Assembly (NCBI GenBank): GCA_964548585.1
Contig: CAZJRS010000010.1
Coordinates: forward strand, 1 to 58,853
Direction: 5' to 3'
Origin: Methanocella_A sp964548585
GTDB lineage: Archaea; Halobacteriota; Methanocellia; Methanocellales; Methanocellaceae
Length of the DNA: 58,853 nt
Positions within the stretch are counted from its first letter, which is position 1, and every line of letters starts with the position of its first letter. The position numbers and the translations under genes were made by a program. Under the pieces are notes generated by a model, which was given only the letters and a program-made list of their open reading frames with translations, was not told where the DNA came from and did not search any database. This document shows, in pieces, positions 1-8,506 of the stretch.

Positions 1-143
1 TCGTGTCCCTCTAAAAAAGAGTCTTTCGTGTTTTTGTGCTACCTCACCATAAACCTAGACAAGGACTAGCACCACAAGCACGGGGATACTGGCAATCTGT
101 TAAAGCTGTAACAATCTGTGATCTGGAACAGCGCAGCGTTCGT
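1..143. repeat. Partial copy of dispersed long-palindrome element (right arm)
   Basis: This stretch matches the right arm of the full elements at 4331-5033 and 48508-49254. It holds the GTGTCCCTCTAAAAA block, the TTTTTGTG / ACCATAAACC block and the terminal AACAGCGCAGCG block in the same order. The left part lies outside the window. It abuts the 3' end of the glycosyltransferase gene at 193. No protein-coding signal is visible in it. Confidence 0.75.
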
Positions 144-192
144 CATCGTTCACGGGCACAGAGATAACGCTTTCAAAATAATATCCGAGAAA

Positions 193-1155
193 TCACTCAA
201 TGAGCTTCTGGTACAGTGCCGTGTACTTTCCGACGACCGTCGGCCAGCTGAACTTTTCTTCTACCGTTTTCCGGGCTTGCCTGCCCATAGCCTGTCGGAG
301 CTCCGGGTCTTCGATGAGCCTGCAGAGGTGCTCGGCGTACTCCTCGTCTGTCCGGGCTACATAGCCGTCCTTGCCGTTTTCGATGATCTCACGGGCGGCA
401 CCGACGTCGTTGGTGAGCACAGGCAGGCCTGAGGCCATCGCTTCGAGGATGGTGATGGGAAAGTTGTCATGCGTCGAATAGTAGATGAAGATGTCTCCCC
501 GCTCAAGAGCCTCGGCGGGCCTGTCCAGAAAGCCGGTAAAGTGCACGTTGACTGTAGAAGCTCCGGCTTTTTTCCTGACTGGCCGCAGGTACTTGCCTCC
601 GCCGACTACGGTCAGCCAGATCTCGTGATCAGTACATTTTTTCGCCCGCTCCAGGATCCTCAACAGGTCGAGGACTCCTTGGGCTTTGTCCTCGAAGTAG
701 AACTTGGTGACTGTAACCAGATTGACCACGTCCCCAGCGTCCCGCACAGGTGCCCGGAACCTCTCGGGAAATACGGCGTTCGGTATGACCTCTGCACGGT
801 CCAGGCTCAGCCGCTCCTTCAGGAAGATGCTTGGAGTGGTCACCGCGTCTGCCATCCTGATCGCATGGGGATACAGGTATTTCCAGACGTTCTTCTCGAT
901 ACTGTAATCTCCGTGTACGGTCAGCATGACCGGCTTTTTCCACAGTCTGACGGCCAGCGGTACCGTCGTATGGATGAGATCGGCGTCCTGTCGCAGCGGG
1001 GCTGACAACAGGCCGGGGATATCATGCACGTGGCCGGCTTTGTGATGTCCCGAGCCATTGATGCTCTCGACCAGGTTTTTTCCCCAGTTGAACGGTCCTC
1101 CCTTTCGGTGCGAAGTTAGTACGCTCACTCTTGCCGAGGCCAGGGTATCAGCCAC
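193..1155 (-). CDS. GT4-family glycosyltransferase
   Basis: A 320-residue GT-B-fold glycosyltransferase with no signal peptide or membrane segment, so probably cytoplasmic or membrane-associated, adding a sugar to a surface-glycan precursor. The C-terminal half carries the GT4 acid-x7-Glu motif: Asp230 to Glu238 within NFPITILEAMASGLPV. A glycine-rich VVGGGKYL segment lies near 183-190. The start is a GTG that overlaps the end of the upstream glycosyltransferase gene by 8 bases, which implies translational coupling; a second GTG at 1125 would also fit the family N terminus. At 320 residues it is shorter than the usual 350-400, mostly in the N-terminal domain. Donor and acceptor cannot be read from sequence. 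Confidence 0.88.
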   Translation of the reverse strand: MADTLASARVSVLTSHRKGGPFNWGKNLVESINGSGHHKAGHVHDIPGLLSAPLRQDADLIHTTVPLAVRLWKKPVMLTVHGDYSIEKNVWKYLYPHAIRMADAVTTPSIFLKERLSLDRAEVIPNAVFPERFRAPVRDAGDVVNLVTVTKFYFEDKAQGVLDLLRILERAKKCTDHEIWLTVVGGGKYLRPVRKKAGASTVNVHFTGFLDRPAEALERGDIFIYYSTHDNFPITILEAMASGLPVLTNDVGAAREIIENGKDGYVARTDEEYAEHLCRLIEDPELRQAMGRQARKTVEEKFSWPTVVGKYTALYQKLIE

Positions 1156-2362
1156 CTGCTTTTGTCCGCCTTCCCCGGGTGTAGCGCTCTATGACACGGC
1201 GGTAGTTCTCGTCCACCTGTCGGCAGACCACGTCCCAGCCGTACCGGCTTATCATGCGTTCTCTGCCGGCGGCCCCCATTTCCCTGGCAAGCCGCGGGTC
1301 TGTGATCAGCTCACATAGCGCCGAGTAAAGGCCGTCCGGGTCTTTCGGCTTCACCAGCAAGCCTGTGACACCTTCTTCCACGATCTCGGGTATCCCTCCC
1401 ACGTCTGTGGCCACGACTGCAATGCCCGAGGCCGATGCTTCCATGACCACGTTGGCCGCGCCTTCGGAGAGGGACGGCAGGACGAAGATGTCCGAGGCCC
1501 TCATGAGTTCCGGCACATCCTTCCTGTAGCCTGCGAAGATGATCCGGCCATCGAAGCCGTCTGCGATCTTCCTGTACTCCGGGTCCAGGCTGCCGTCCCC
1601 GACGATCAGCAGCTTGACTCCGCGGCGTTCCCGCAGCAGTCTCTTTGCGGCTTCAAGGAGGTAAGGCACGCCTTTGACGAGGTCCAGCCTCCCGACGAAT
1701 AACAGCAGGATATCGTCCTTCTCCACCCCAAACTCCTGCCTGATCGCATCCTTCGGGCCTTCGGGATTGAATACGTGTACGTCCACACCTCTGTTGACGA
1801 GGAACGCCTTGCTCGTGTCCCCTCCGAGACTTTCGACGTGCCGTCCCAGTCCCGATACCAGAAGCTGTATCCCGTCGGACGTCTTTAAAAACTGCCTGCC
1901 GAGCACCGTGGAATACAGGTAGCCGACCGCATCTACCAGCCTGTCCCCGAAAAACCAGTTGACCCCGGGGAACACATCGGTGGTCACGATCAGCGGCTTC
2001 TTGATCCTGTACCGGAGAAAGAGGCTCGGAAGCGTCGTCAGGTAAATCAGGTGGCCGAAGACGACGACGTCCGGGTCCCACTCGCCACATACCTTTTGCA
2101 CAGAAGCAGTCAGCCGGATCATGTCGGGCACCGGGTACCTGATCCCCTTGACCACGAACAGAGGCGGTATCCTGTATACTTCCACGTTTTCGTCGACTTT
2201 TTCATATTCAGACTGGCCCTTCCACCTGATCGCTACGATCTTGAATTTCTGGCCCGCATCGCTCAGATTTTTCACGTGCCTGTACTCGAATATCCCCTGC
2301 CTTGCTTCGGGTGTCGTGGGTATGGCCGACGGGAACCAGGGTAGAATATAACATATCTTCAT
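1148..2362 (-). CDS. GT4-family glycosyltransferase
   Basis: A 404-residue retaining GT-B glycosyltransferase. The N terminus KICYILPWFP is the first Rossmann strand of the family. The C-terminal domain has LLFVGRLDLVKGVPYLLEA (about 220-238) and the donor-binding acid-x7-Glu motif, Glu300 to Glu308, in SLSEGAANVVMEASASG, followed by VATDVGGIPEIV. Length and motif spacing are typical of GT4. It is the first gene of a two-gene operon with the overlapping glycosyltransferase at 193. The AT-rich block around 2405-2450 just upstream is the likely promoter. It probably builds an extracellular polysaccharide or glycoprotein glycan; the sugar is unknown. Confidence 0.92.
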   Translation of the reverse strand: MKICYILPWFPSAIPTTPEARQGIFEYRHVKNLSDAGQKFKIVAIRWKGQSEYEKVDENVEVYRIPPLFVVKGIRYPVPDMIRLTASVQKVCGEWDPDVVVFGHLIYLTTLPSLFLRYRIKKPLIVTTDVFPGVNWFFGDRLVDAVGYLYSTVLGRQFLKTSDGIQLLVSGLGRHVESLGGDTSKAFLVNRGVDVHVFNPEGPKDAIRQEFGVEKDDILLLFVGRLDLVKGVPYLLEAAKRLLRERRGVKLLIVGDGSLDPEYRKIADGFDGRIIFAGYRKDVPELMRASDIFVLPSLSEGAANVVMEASASGIAVVATDVGGIPEIVEEGVTGLLVKPKDPDGLYSALCELITDPRLAREMGAAGRERMISRYGWDVVCRQVDENYRRVIERYTRGRRTKAGG

Positions 2363-2533
2363 AGAGATCCTGCGTGAGGGCCAGCGAGCGAAACCATCAC
2401 TGCATGTTAAATATTAATTAATAATATATAAATAGATTATTATATAAAGAATAGTACCGGATGTCGATGTGGGCCTTTTCCAGGAAAAATAGTATGGCCG
2501 GCCTGCTTCTGCAAGCCGTCCAGCAGTCTGTTT

Positions 2534-4057
2534 TTATATTTTCTCGACGGTCACCCAGTCCACGTACTGGGTGTTGATGCCGTTGCCGTGGCTGGCCGGT
2601 ACATCCTTGATAACCCAGCTGTTGAAGTACAGGTAGGTTGGCTGGTTCGGGATAATGCTTGTCGAGGTCCATATGAGCTTACCGTCGATGAAGAAGTCGA
2701 CGTGGTCCTTGTACCAGTCGTACCCATAGACGTGATAGGCCGCTGCAGCGTCGAAAGGCAGGGTGTAAGCTTTGTAGTTCCTCTTTCCGTCGTACCAGGT
2801 GGTCAGCAGGGCTGTCTTACCATCGTTGATCACTTCTATGTCTACCTCATTGTGCTTCTCGCCGCCGTTGCCGCCTGCCCAGATGTAATTGAAGAAGGTC
2901 AGGAAGCTGCCCGGCGTCGCGTCGAGCTTCATGCTTGCCCGGTACTTGCCGTAGGTAAACAGCTGCTTTGACTTCAGCTCGCCGCCCGTATGCTTGTTGA
3001 CGTCTGCCCTCAGCACCAGCTTACCGTCTGAGAACCAGACGTTTTCCTTGAGGAACGTGGTATCGATGAACGAGTTCTGATCGTAGGCCGAGACTGTCCA
3101 CACATTGCTGTTCAGCGAGTTGAAATCATCCCTGAGCAACAATCCGGTCGAAGGCGACGGGGTAGGTGTTACCGGTTTCGGGGTCGCTGTGGGTGTAGCC
3201 GTTGGCTTTGGTGTTGGTGTAGGTGTAGCCGTTGGCTTCGGAGTAGCCGTGGGTGTTGCGGTCGGTTTCAGTGTCGGTGTCGGTGTCGGTGTAGACGTCG
3301 GCTTTGGAGTGGCCGTGGGCGTCGGTGTCGGTGTCGGTGTCACAGATCCCTGGGAGTCGATAGAAACATAGGCTGCGTACAGCTTGCTTGCCGTCGAGCC
3401 GGATGGCGGGCTCTTCGTCACCCAGTTGTTGAAGATGAGTCTGCTCGAGTGACTGGGTATGTTTTTGGCGGATGTCCAGACGATCTTGCCGTCGACGGAG
3501 AAGTCTACCTGGCCAGCCTGCCAGTTGAACCCGTACGTATGATACGAGGCTGCAGGATCGAACGGCAGCTCGTACTTGTACAGGTTTTGCCCACCGTTAG
3601 CGGCGGTGGCAAAGTACACGTAGTTCTTGCCGTCTGCTTTCTGGAACTGGATATCGATTTCGTCACGCACTCCTGCGTTACTGCTATATGTCATGAGCGT
3701 GGCGAAGGTGCCGGGTGTCAGGTCCAGCCTCATGCTCGTCTTATAGTTCCCGTACGAGTAGGTGTTTACAGTCTGGTACTCACCGCCGGTATGGGTCACC
3801 GCATCGGAGCTCACCACCAGACAGTCGCCGGTGAATTTGATGTTTGACGTCAGGAGCGTCGTCCCTTGCGGACCGGCGGTTGTTGATGTCGCCTTCCATA
3901 GGTCGCTTCGCAGGTAGCTGAAATCGTCGTAAAACACAGTTCCAAGCGCACCTGCGCTGTCCTGTGCTTCGATAATATCGCCAGACACTTGTTCTCCTCC
4001 GGCGCTCGTAGCGACTGTCGTCGCAGTGGCGCCCGTCCCGAGTATGCCCGCCAGCAA
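2534..4057 (-). CDS. Secreted protein with two GH16-like (beta-glucanase) domains
   Basis: Two laminarinase/lichenase-like jelly-roll domains (about 40-236 and 306-507) are joined by a 65-residue Thr/Pro-rich linker. GH16 enzymes cleave beta-1,3/1,4-glucans or galactans using an ExDxE motif. Domain 2 keeps it (Glu404-Val-Asp406-Ile-Glu408). Domain 1 reads Glu133-Ile-Asp135-Ile-Gln137, so its acid/base Glu is replaced by Gln and it may only bind glycan. TTG at 4057 is the only usual start codon, but the frame stays open upstream and encodes a better signal peptide (KNGIIAALLCIALLAG) preceded by AGGTGG, so a rare ATT start at 4096 is possible. There is no C-terminal anchor, so it is probably secreted. 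The family call is firm; the substrate is not known. Confidence 0.88.
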   Translation of the reverse strand: MLAGILGTGATATTVATSAGGEQVSGDIIEAQDSAGALGTVFYDDFSYLRSDLWKATSTTAGPQGTTLLTSNIKFTGDCLVVSSDAVTHTGGEYQTVNTYSYGNYKTSMRLDLTPGTFATLMTYSSNAGVRDEIDIQFQKADGKNYVYFATAANGGQNLYKYELPFDPAASYHTYGFNWQAGQVDFSVDGKIVWTSAKNIPSHSSRLIFNNWVTKSPPSGSTASKLYAAYVSIDSQGSVTPTPTPTPTATPKPTSTPTPTPTLKPTATPTATPKPTATPTPTPKPTATPTATPKPVTPTPSPSTGLLLRDDFNSLNSNVWTVSAYDQNSFIDTTFLKENVWFSDGKLVLRADVNKHTGGELKSKQLFTYGKYRASMKLDATPGSFLTFFNYIWAGGNGGEKHNEVDIEVINDGKTALLTTWYDGKRNYKAYTLPFDAAAAYHVYGYDWYKDHVDFFIDGKLIWTSTSIIPNQPTYLYFNSWVIKDVPASHGNGINTQYVDWVTVEKI

Positions 4058-4199
4058 AGCGATGCATAGTAAAGCTGCAATGATACCGTTTTTAATAAGT
4101 ATTCCACCTTTTTATCCCACGTGTCCCGAGAGCTCGTTTTTTATACCGGCAATCGGGTAGTTAGGATCGTTTACTTCTTAAGTATTCACTGGGTTAAAA

Positions 4200-4220
4200 G
4201 TAATCGTATATAAACTTTTT
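4200..4220 (-). promoter_or_regulatory. Putative TATA-box promoter for the GH16-like gene
   Basis: Between the gene start and the palindromic element lies an AT-rich stretch containing GTTTATATAC when read on the minus strand. It is about 110-150 bases upstream of the start region. Assigned only by composition and position. Confidence 0.3.
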
Positions 4221-4330
4221 ACTAAATGAGCAATAATTTGCACTTTTTTAGAGTTAAAGTATTAAAAATTTTTACCGTGTTGAATAATGATATTGAAGAA
4301 AAGTTGGTCCCTGTACCGTGAAGGAAAACC

Positions 4331-5033
4331 AACGCTGCGCTGTGCTTGAACACAGATTTCCAGTGTCCCCGTGCTTGGTTTATTAGCGGTTATACCGCGG
4401 TGTGAGCCTTGTCTATGTTTATGGTGTGTAGCACAAAAACACGAAAACTTTTTTTTAGAGGGACACAAAAACTCGAATGGCTCTAAGTATCACGGCTAAA
4501 CCACTAATCGGACGAAAACACTATTAAGATTACATAAAACCACGAATTGCACAGTCCTTAAAACACGAACAAGTTTCGCGAAGGGCACGAATGGCACCAA
4601 ATCAAAACACAGTCAGGAATTGCGCCTGTGGTTAAACCGATCCCGATCCATTTTTATCGGTGTAGTGTTTTCTGATCATGCCCTTTAATGGTAGGTATCT
4701 GAAGTGGATACGCCGACGATAAAAACGTATAGTAATGGCTTACTGTGTTTTGATTTGGTGTCCTTGTGTCACTTAGCGGAACTTGTTCGTGTTTTAAGGG
4801 CCGTGACGTTAGTGCTTTTACTTCTTTTAAATGGTGTTTTCGTGTAGTTAGTGGTTTAGCCGTGATACTTAGAGCCATTCGAGTTTTTGTGTCCCTCTAA
4901 AAAAAGTTTTGTGTTTTTGTGCTACACACCATAAACCGATGCAGGGGCTAATCACCCACCTTTGCATGCACCAATCACAAGTATACCATGCACGGGGATA
5001 CTGGAAATCTGTGTTCAAGCACAGCGCAGCGAT
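4331..5033. repeat. Full copy of dispersed long-palindrome element
   Basis: Two arms of roughly 300 bases are imperfect reverse complements. Blocks on the left arm (AACGCTGCGCTGTG, CACAAAAACACGAAAAC, TTTTTAGAGGGACAC, TCGAATGGCTCTAAGTATCA, AACACGAACAAG) return in reverse order and orientation on the right arm, ending at CAGCGCAGCGATCG. The centre (about 4630-4720) is not conserved with the other copies. It sits between two minus-strand genes and encodes no transposase. This with its flanks accounts for most of the gene-free stretch 4058-5171. Confidence 0.85.
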
Positions 5034-5128
5034 CGTATTGCTGAGTCATGCCAATGCAAAGGCCTGATTCAAAACTGATCAAATTCAGAATGATTCAACA
5101 CAGCAAAAATATCCCATTCTCCCAAAAT

Positions 5129-5160
5129 GGCTGTGATGCCACCGTTCTGGTATCACAGCC
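5129..5160 (-). terminator. Stem-loop just downstream of the DUF2206-like gene
   Basis: GGCTGTGAT and ATCACAGCC are perfect complements, extended by CCA/TGG past one mismatch to a stem of 13 positions with a CCGTTC loop. It starts 12 bases after the stop codon of the gene at 5172, which suits a transcript 3'-end structure. There is no long T tract, so termination as opposed to mRNA protection is not settled. Confidence 0.6.
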
Positions 5161-5171
5161 CTGGGAGTACG

Positions 5172-7427
5172 TCAGAGGTATACCTCGGCGCCGCCGCTGG
5201 CATATATCCTGTTTCTGTTCCCCTTGATGTTCGTGAGGACGACTGAGGCAGGCTTTTGCAGTTCACCTACCCAGGTGACCTCGACTCCCCTGTCGGTCAT
5301 GATGTTGAAGGTGCCCATGAATATGTACGAGCCTAGTGGAATGGTGTTGACGTTTCCGGGCAGCGAGTAGGCTCTGCTCGCATTCCAGTCCTGGAGCAGC
5401 AGTCGGTTGTTCGTATCACTGAAGATCGGGGGGACATAAGTCAGATTATGTGCTTTGACGGTCGTGTCACGCGAGTGGATCAGCCAGTCCGCGCCCTTCA
5501 CTTCCATGTTGTTATAGATCGTGTAAGAGATGTTTGCTCCTTTCTTATTAAGTGAGTACGACATCGGCACGTCTTTGAAGATCTCGAAGATGAGGCCGGT
5601 GTTGAACACCAGGTATACGACCATCAGTACGGCAAATGCCTTGAGTGCGAGGGGCAGGAAGTTCCGCTTCGCGAGCCATCCGGGCAGGCTGAACAGGCTG
5701 AGCCAGCCCAGGACCACGAACGGCGCCAGAAATAGCAGAGTGATCTGGTAAAGCCTGGTCATGTTCAGCGACGCGGCGAACTTGGGCAGAACCAGAGCCA
5801 TACCCAGTATTCCGAGGTTAATAAATGCCAGCGCATAGAATTCTCGGTTGATCTTCACAGGTCCTTTGATGAATATCCAGGTCAGCATGCCTATGACCAG
5901 CAAAGACTGGGTGGCTAGCAGCAGGTACAGGTAATTCGTATGCATGCTTGATGACTGGCCGCCGGTCGTGATCATTTGTATAGGCTGCGTTGTGATCGGT
6001 GGTACGGGCGTTGCGATTGTCTTCCCTGGCATAGTGACATTAGTCACATTCGAAGGAATCGGGGCAGCCTGGTGGATCAGCATGCTTGAGGCGCCCATGA
6101 CCACGGGATTCGCGATATTATGGGTGGTGCTGACAACGGTCTTGAACGGGTCTCCGGACGAGGTGTTGATGTACCAGATGGAGCAGAAGACCACCAGCCC
6201 TATGATCAGGGCAGGCGTGATCTTTCTGTTCAGGTCCCGCACGCTATCCTTGCTGAGCAAGGAGATCAGGTAGAGCAGTCCCCATGCCAGCACAAGCATC
6301 CCCATGAAGAGCATCGCCAGCCCGTAGTGAGACAGGATGAGCGAGAAGGTGAAAAGCACGAACAGTGCGGTCCATTTTTTCTTCTCCATGCTCCTGTCGA
6401 TGAGGAGCAGTATGGTGAGGCCCAGGAACAGCTCGGCGATCTCCTGCCTTGCGAGCTGGAGCATCTCGGTAAAGGTGACCCCGAGCGAGGTGAATACGAA
6501 GATCGAAAAAAACGCTATCTGATCGTTAGACTGTTTCCGGTAAGCCTGGTATAGCGCCACCGGCAGGATCGCGAAGAGGAGCGGGAATACGACTTTGTAC
6601 ACCCAGATCACATCGGTGTTCAGGAAGATCGAGTAGACGGGAACCAGTATCATGATGCTGAGCATCGAATTGATGTTGTGCTTCAGGATGGTGCTCCAGG
6701 AACCGCTGGCGATGACCTCGTCGGCAAGGTACTTTTCCTGGTGAATGTCCCAGCCTATCAGGCTCGACGATATGAGCGAGTTGTGGAACAGCAGGGAGAG
6801 CGCGATGACAAAGATGACCAGCGGATACAGCTCTTTCGGGATGATCCGGGTAAACCCGATCAGCAGCACGATCAAGCCCAGGGCGAAGATCAACGCAACC
6901 AGCATCATATTGTCGTCGGTGCGGTTGATGATGTACGTGCCAAAGATCGCCATGAAGGGTACGATCAGTAGCAAGATCATGGGCGGCAGGCTACTCATGG
7001 TCACTTCGATCATCGCGTCGCCATGGTAATCCCTGTCTCTGATATAACCTATAATGCACAGCGCCAGCACGATTGCAGTAAGCGAGATGATCAGCGGCGT
7101 CAGGCTGATCGGATGCGCAATGCCGGCCAGCGGCAGAAACGTGTTCAGGGCAGCTCCGGTGATCATCACGGTCGTCAGGCTCAGTCCGACGGAATAGACC
7201 GTGGTCTCGATCGATCCGAGATTGTGCAGCTTCAAAACGCGGAGTAACACGATGCCCGGTATGACCGTCAGGTAGACAAAGCAGATGGCCTGTCGCAGCA
7301 GAAGCAGTGCACCACTGCCGGAATCGATCCTCAGGACCAGCAGTGTCGCAGCCTGTATCGCCAGGATGGTACATAAGAATTGGGTTAAATTCCAGTCATT
7401 CAGTCTCAAAGGGTTACTGATTCGCAT
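5172..7427 (-). CDS. Multi-pass membrane protein, DUF2206-like
   Basis: A 751-residue integral membrane protein with many hydrophobic segments over roughly residues 15-620 and a soluble C-terminal tail of about 130 residues. The N terminus (LRLNDWNLTQFL, then a helix, then LHNLGSIETTVYSVGLSL) matches my memory of the archaeal DUF2206 family. A conserved-looking loop after an early block of helices reads GWDIHQEKYLADEVIASG, the kind of acidic loop seen in GT-C glycosyltransferases, so a polyprenyl-phosphate-sugar-dependent transferase is possible but unproven. It is followed downstream by a stem-loop. Promoter-like AT-rich sequence lies at about 7500-7555. It belongs to the glycan island; function is not established. 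Confidence 0.75.
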   Translation of the reverse strand: MRISNPLRLNDWNLTQFLCTILAIQAATLLVLRIDSGSGALLLLRQAICFVYLTVIPGIVLLRVLKLHNLGSIETTVYSVGLSLTTVMITGAALNTFLPLAGIAHPISLTPLIISLTAIVLALCIIGYIRDRDYHGDAMIEVTMSSLPPMILLLIVPFMAIFGTYIINRTDDNMMLVALIFALGLIVLLIGFTRIIPKELYPLVIFVIALSLLFHNSLISSSLIGWDIHQEKYLADEVIASGSWSTILKHNINSMLSIMILVPVYSIFLNTDVIWVYKVVFPLLFAILPVALYQAYRKQSNDQIAFFSIFVFTSLGVTFTEMLQLARQEIAELFLGLTILLLIDRSMEKKKWTALFVLFTFSLILSHYGLAMLFMGMLVLAWGLLYLISLLSKDSVRDLNRKITPALIIGLVVFCSIWYINTSSGDPFKTVVSTTHNIANPVVMGASSMLIHQAAPIPSNVTNVTMPGKTIATPVPPITTQPIQMITTGGQSSSMHTNYLYLLLATQSLLVIGMLTWIFIKGPVKINREFYALAFINLGILGMALVLPKFAASLNMTRLYQITLLFLAPFVVLGWLSLFSLPGWLAKRNFLPLALKAFAVLMVVYLVFNTGLIFEIFKDVPMSYSLNKKGANISYTIYNNMEVKGADWLIHSRDTTVKAHNLTYVPPIFSDTNNRLLLQDWNASRAYSLPGNVNTIPLGSYIFMGTFNIMTDRGVEVTWVGELQKPASVVLTNIKGNRNRIYASGGAEVYL

Positions 7428-7650
7428 GTTCTCACAGTCCGGGTTGATGTGGGCGGAGCTTTCTACGCTCGCTTCGCGTGGCCATGAAAGGGTCGCGGAG
7501 CAATATATCGTCTATGATATATAAATAACAATTATATAAAATACTTGCTATTATATTTTGACCGGTTGTGCCTACAGGGCCAAAACTGTCCTTGACCGTA
7601 GTTGGAACCAACCGGGCACTTCTTTCATCCGGGAGCCAGAAACTGCGTTT

Positions 7651-8430
7651 TTATATCTTCGTCACAATGAGCTTGATGACCTTGCCTAACACGCTGACAC
7701 CATGCTTTATGGGGTGGTGCGTAGACCCGTTCACGTCATACCGGACGTCGATAGGGACCTCTTTAATTCTCAGCCCCGCCCGGGCGGCGTCCACGATCAT
7801 CTCACTTTCGATCGCCATGCCATGATTGTTGAACCTGAAGCTGTCGAACCCTTTTTTAGCAAAAGCTCTGAAGCCGCTTTGAGTATCGCTGACCCTGATG
7901 CCCGATGCTATGTTTGTGGCAAGCGTGAGCGCTTCCTGTCCGAATCTCCGGTACACCGGCACTCTGTTACTCATTCCGGCCATGAACCTGGAGCCTATGA
8001 CCATATCGGCTTCACCTTTCAGCAGCGGATCGATCAGCAGGGGCATCTCATCCGGGTTGTGCTGGCCATCCCCGTCGATCAATACGAGAATGTCTACCTC
8101 TAGCGCCCGCGCAAAGGCGAATATGTCCTTGATGCTCGTTCCTTTACCCTCGTTCTTCTTGTGCTTTATCACGGTAGCTCCTGCCAGTTCTGCGATCTCT
8201 GCGGTCCTGTCCGTAGAGCCGTCGTCAATGACGATCAGGCGGTCAGTATATTTCAGCAGGCGAAGTATGATACTGCCGATGGCGATCTCTTCGTTGAGTG
8301 CCGGGACGCCGACCAGAACTCTTGCTTTTTCCGTTACCATCGAGGTTGCTTTCTGCAGGCTTCTGGCCGTGGCTTGCATATACGTCCCCTCTTGCCGCTG
8401 TTCAAGCGGTGATAAAATGGTAGAAGCCAT
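7651..8430 (-). CDS. GT2-family glycosyltransferase (dolichyl-phosphate-sugar synthase type)
   Basis: 259 residues with a GT-A domain: VLVGVPALNEE (39-48), VIDDGSTDRT (67-76) and the metal/donor motif DGDGQHN (119-125), then ADMVIGSRFM. This order is typical of DPM1-like enzymes that load a sugar from GDP- or UDP-sugar onto dolichyl phosphate at the cytoplasmic membrane face. There is no C-terminal membrane domain, so it is the short soluble form. The product would serve membrane transferases such as the DUF2206-like protein next to it. The first 17 residues are doubtful: ATG at 8379 has GAGGGG seven bases upstream and gives a 242-residue protein. Confidence 0.88.
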   Translation of the reverse strand: MASTILSPLEQRQEGTYMQATARSLQKATSMVTEKARVLVGVPALNEEIAIGSIILRLLKYTDRLIVIDDGSTDRTAEIAELAGATVIKHKKNEGKGTSIKDIFAFARALEVDILVLIDGDGQHNPDEMPLLIDPLLKGEADMVIGSRFMAGMSNRVPVYRRFGQEALTLATNIASGIRVSDTQSGFRAFAKKGFDSFRFNNHGMAIESEMIVDAARAGLRIKEVPIDVRYDVNGSTHHPIKHGVSVLGKVIKLIVTKI

Positions 8431-8506
8431 AAGCGATAACTCCAGGGTTTTATATAAATATATAATTATATATATAATATTTATAATTTGCTATTTTACC
8501 GGTCCT

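Noticed and set aside
469..1005. 178-codon plus-strand frame at the left edge
   Set aside because: Opposite the GT4 gene, with no motif or ribosome site.
3105..3371. Plus-strand frame of Val/Gly repeats
   Set aside because: It is the mirror of the Thr/Pro linker of the GH16-like protein.
4262..4468. Frame encoding a Cys/His/Lys-rich peptide, with similar frames at 33509-33727 and 49094-49291
   Set aside because: All three lie inside the dispersed palindromes and start with the same repeat sequence; the similarity reflects the repeat, not a protein family. They diverge in frame and have no ribosome site.
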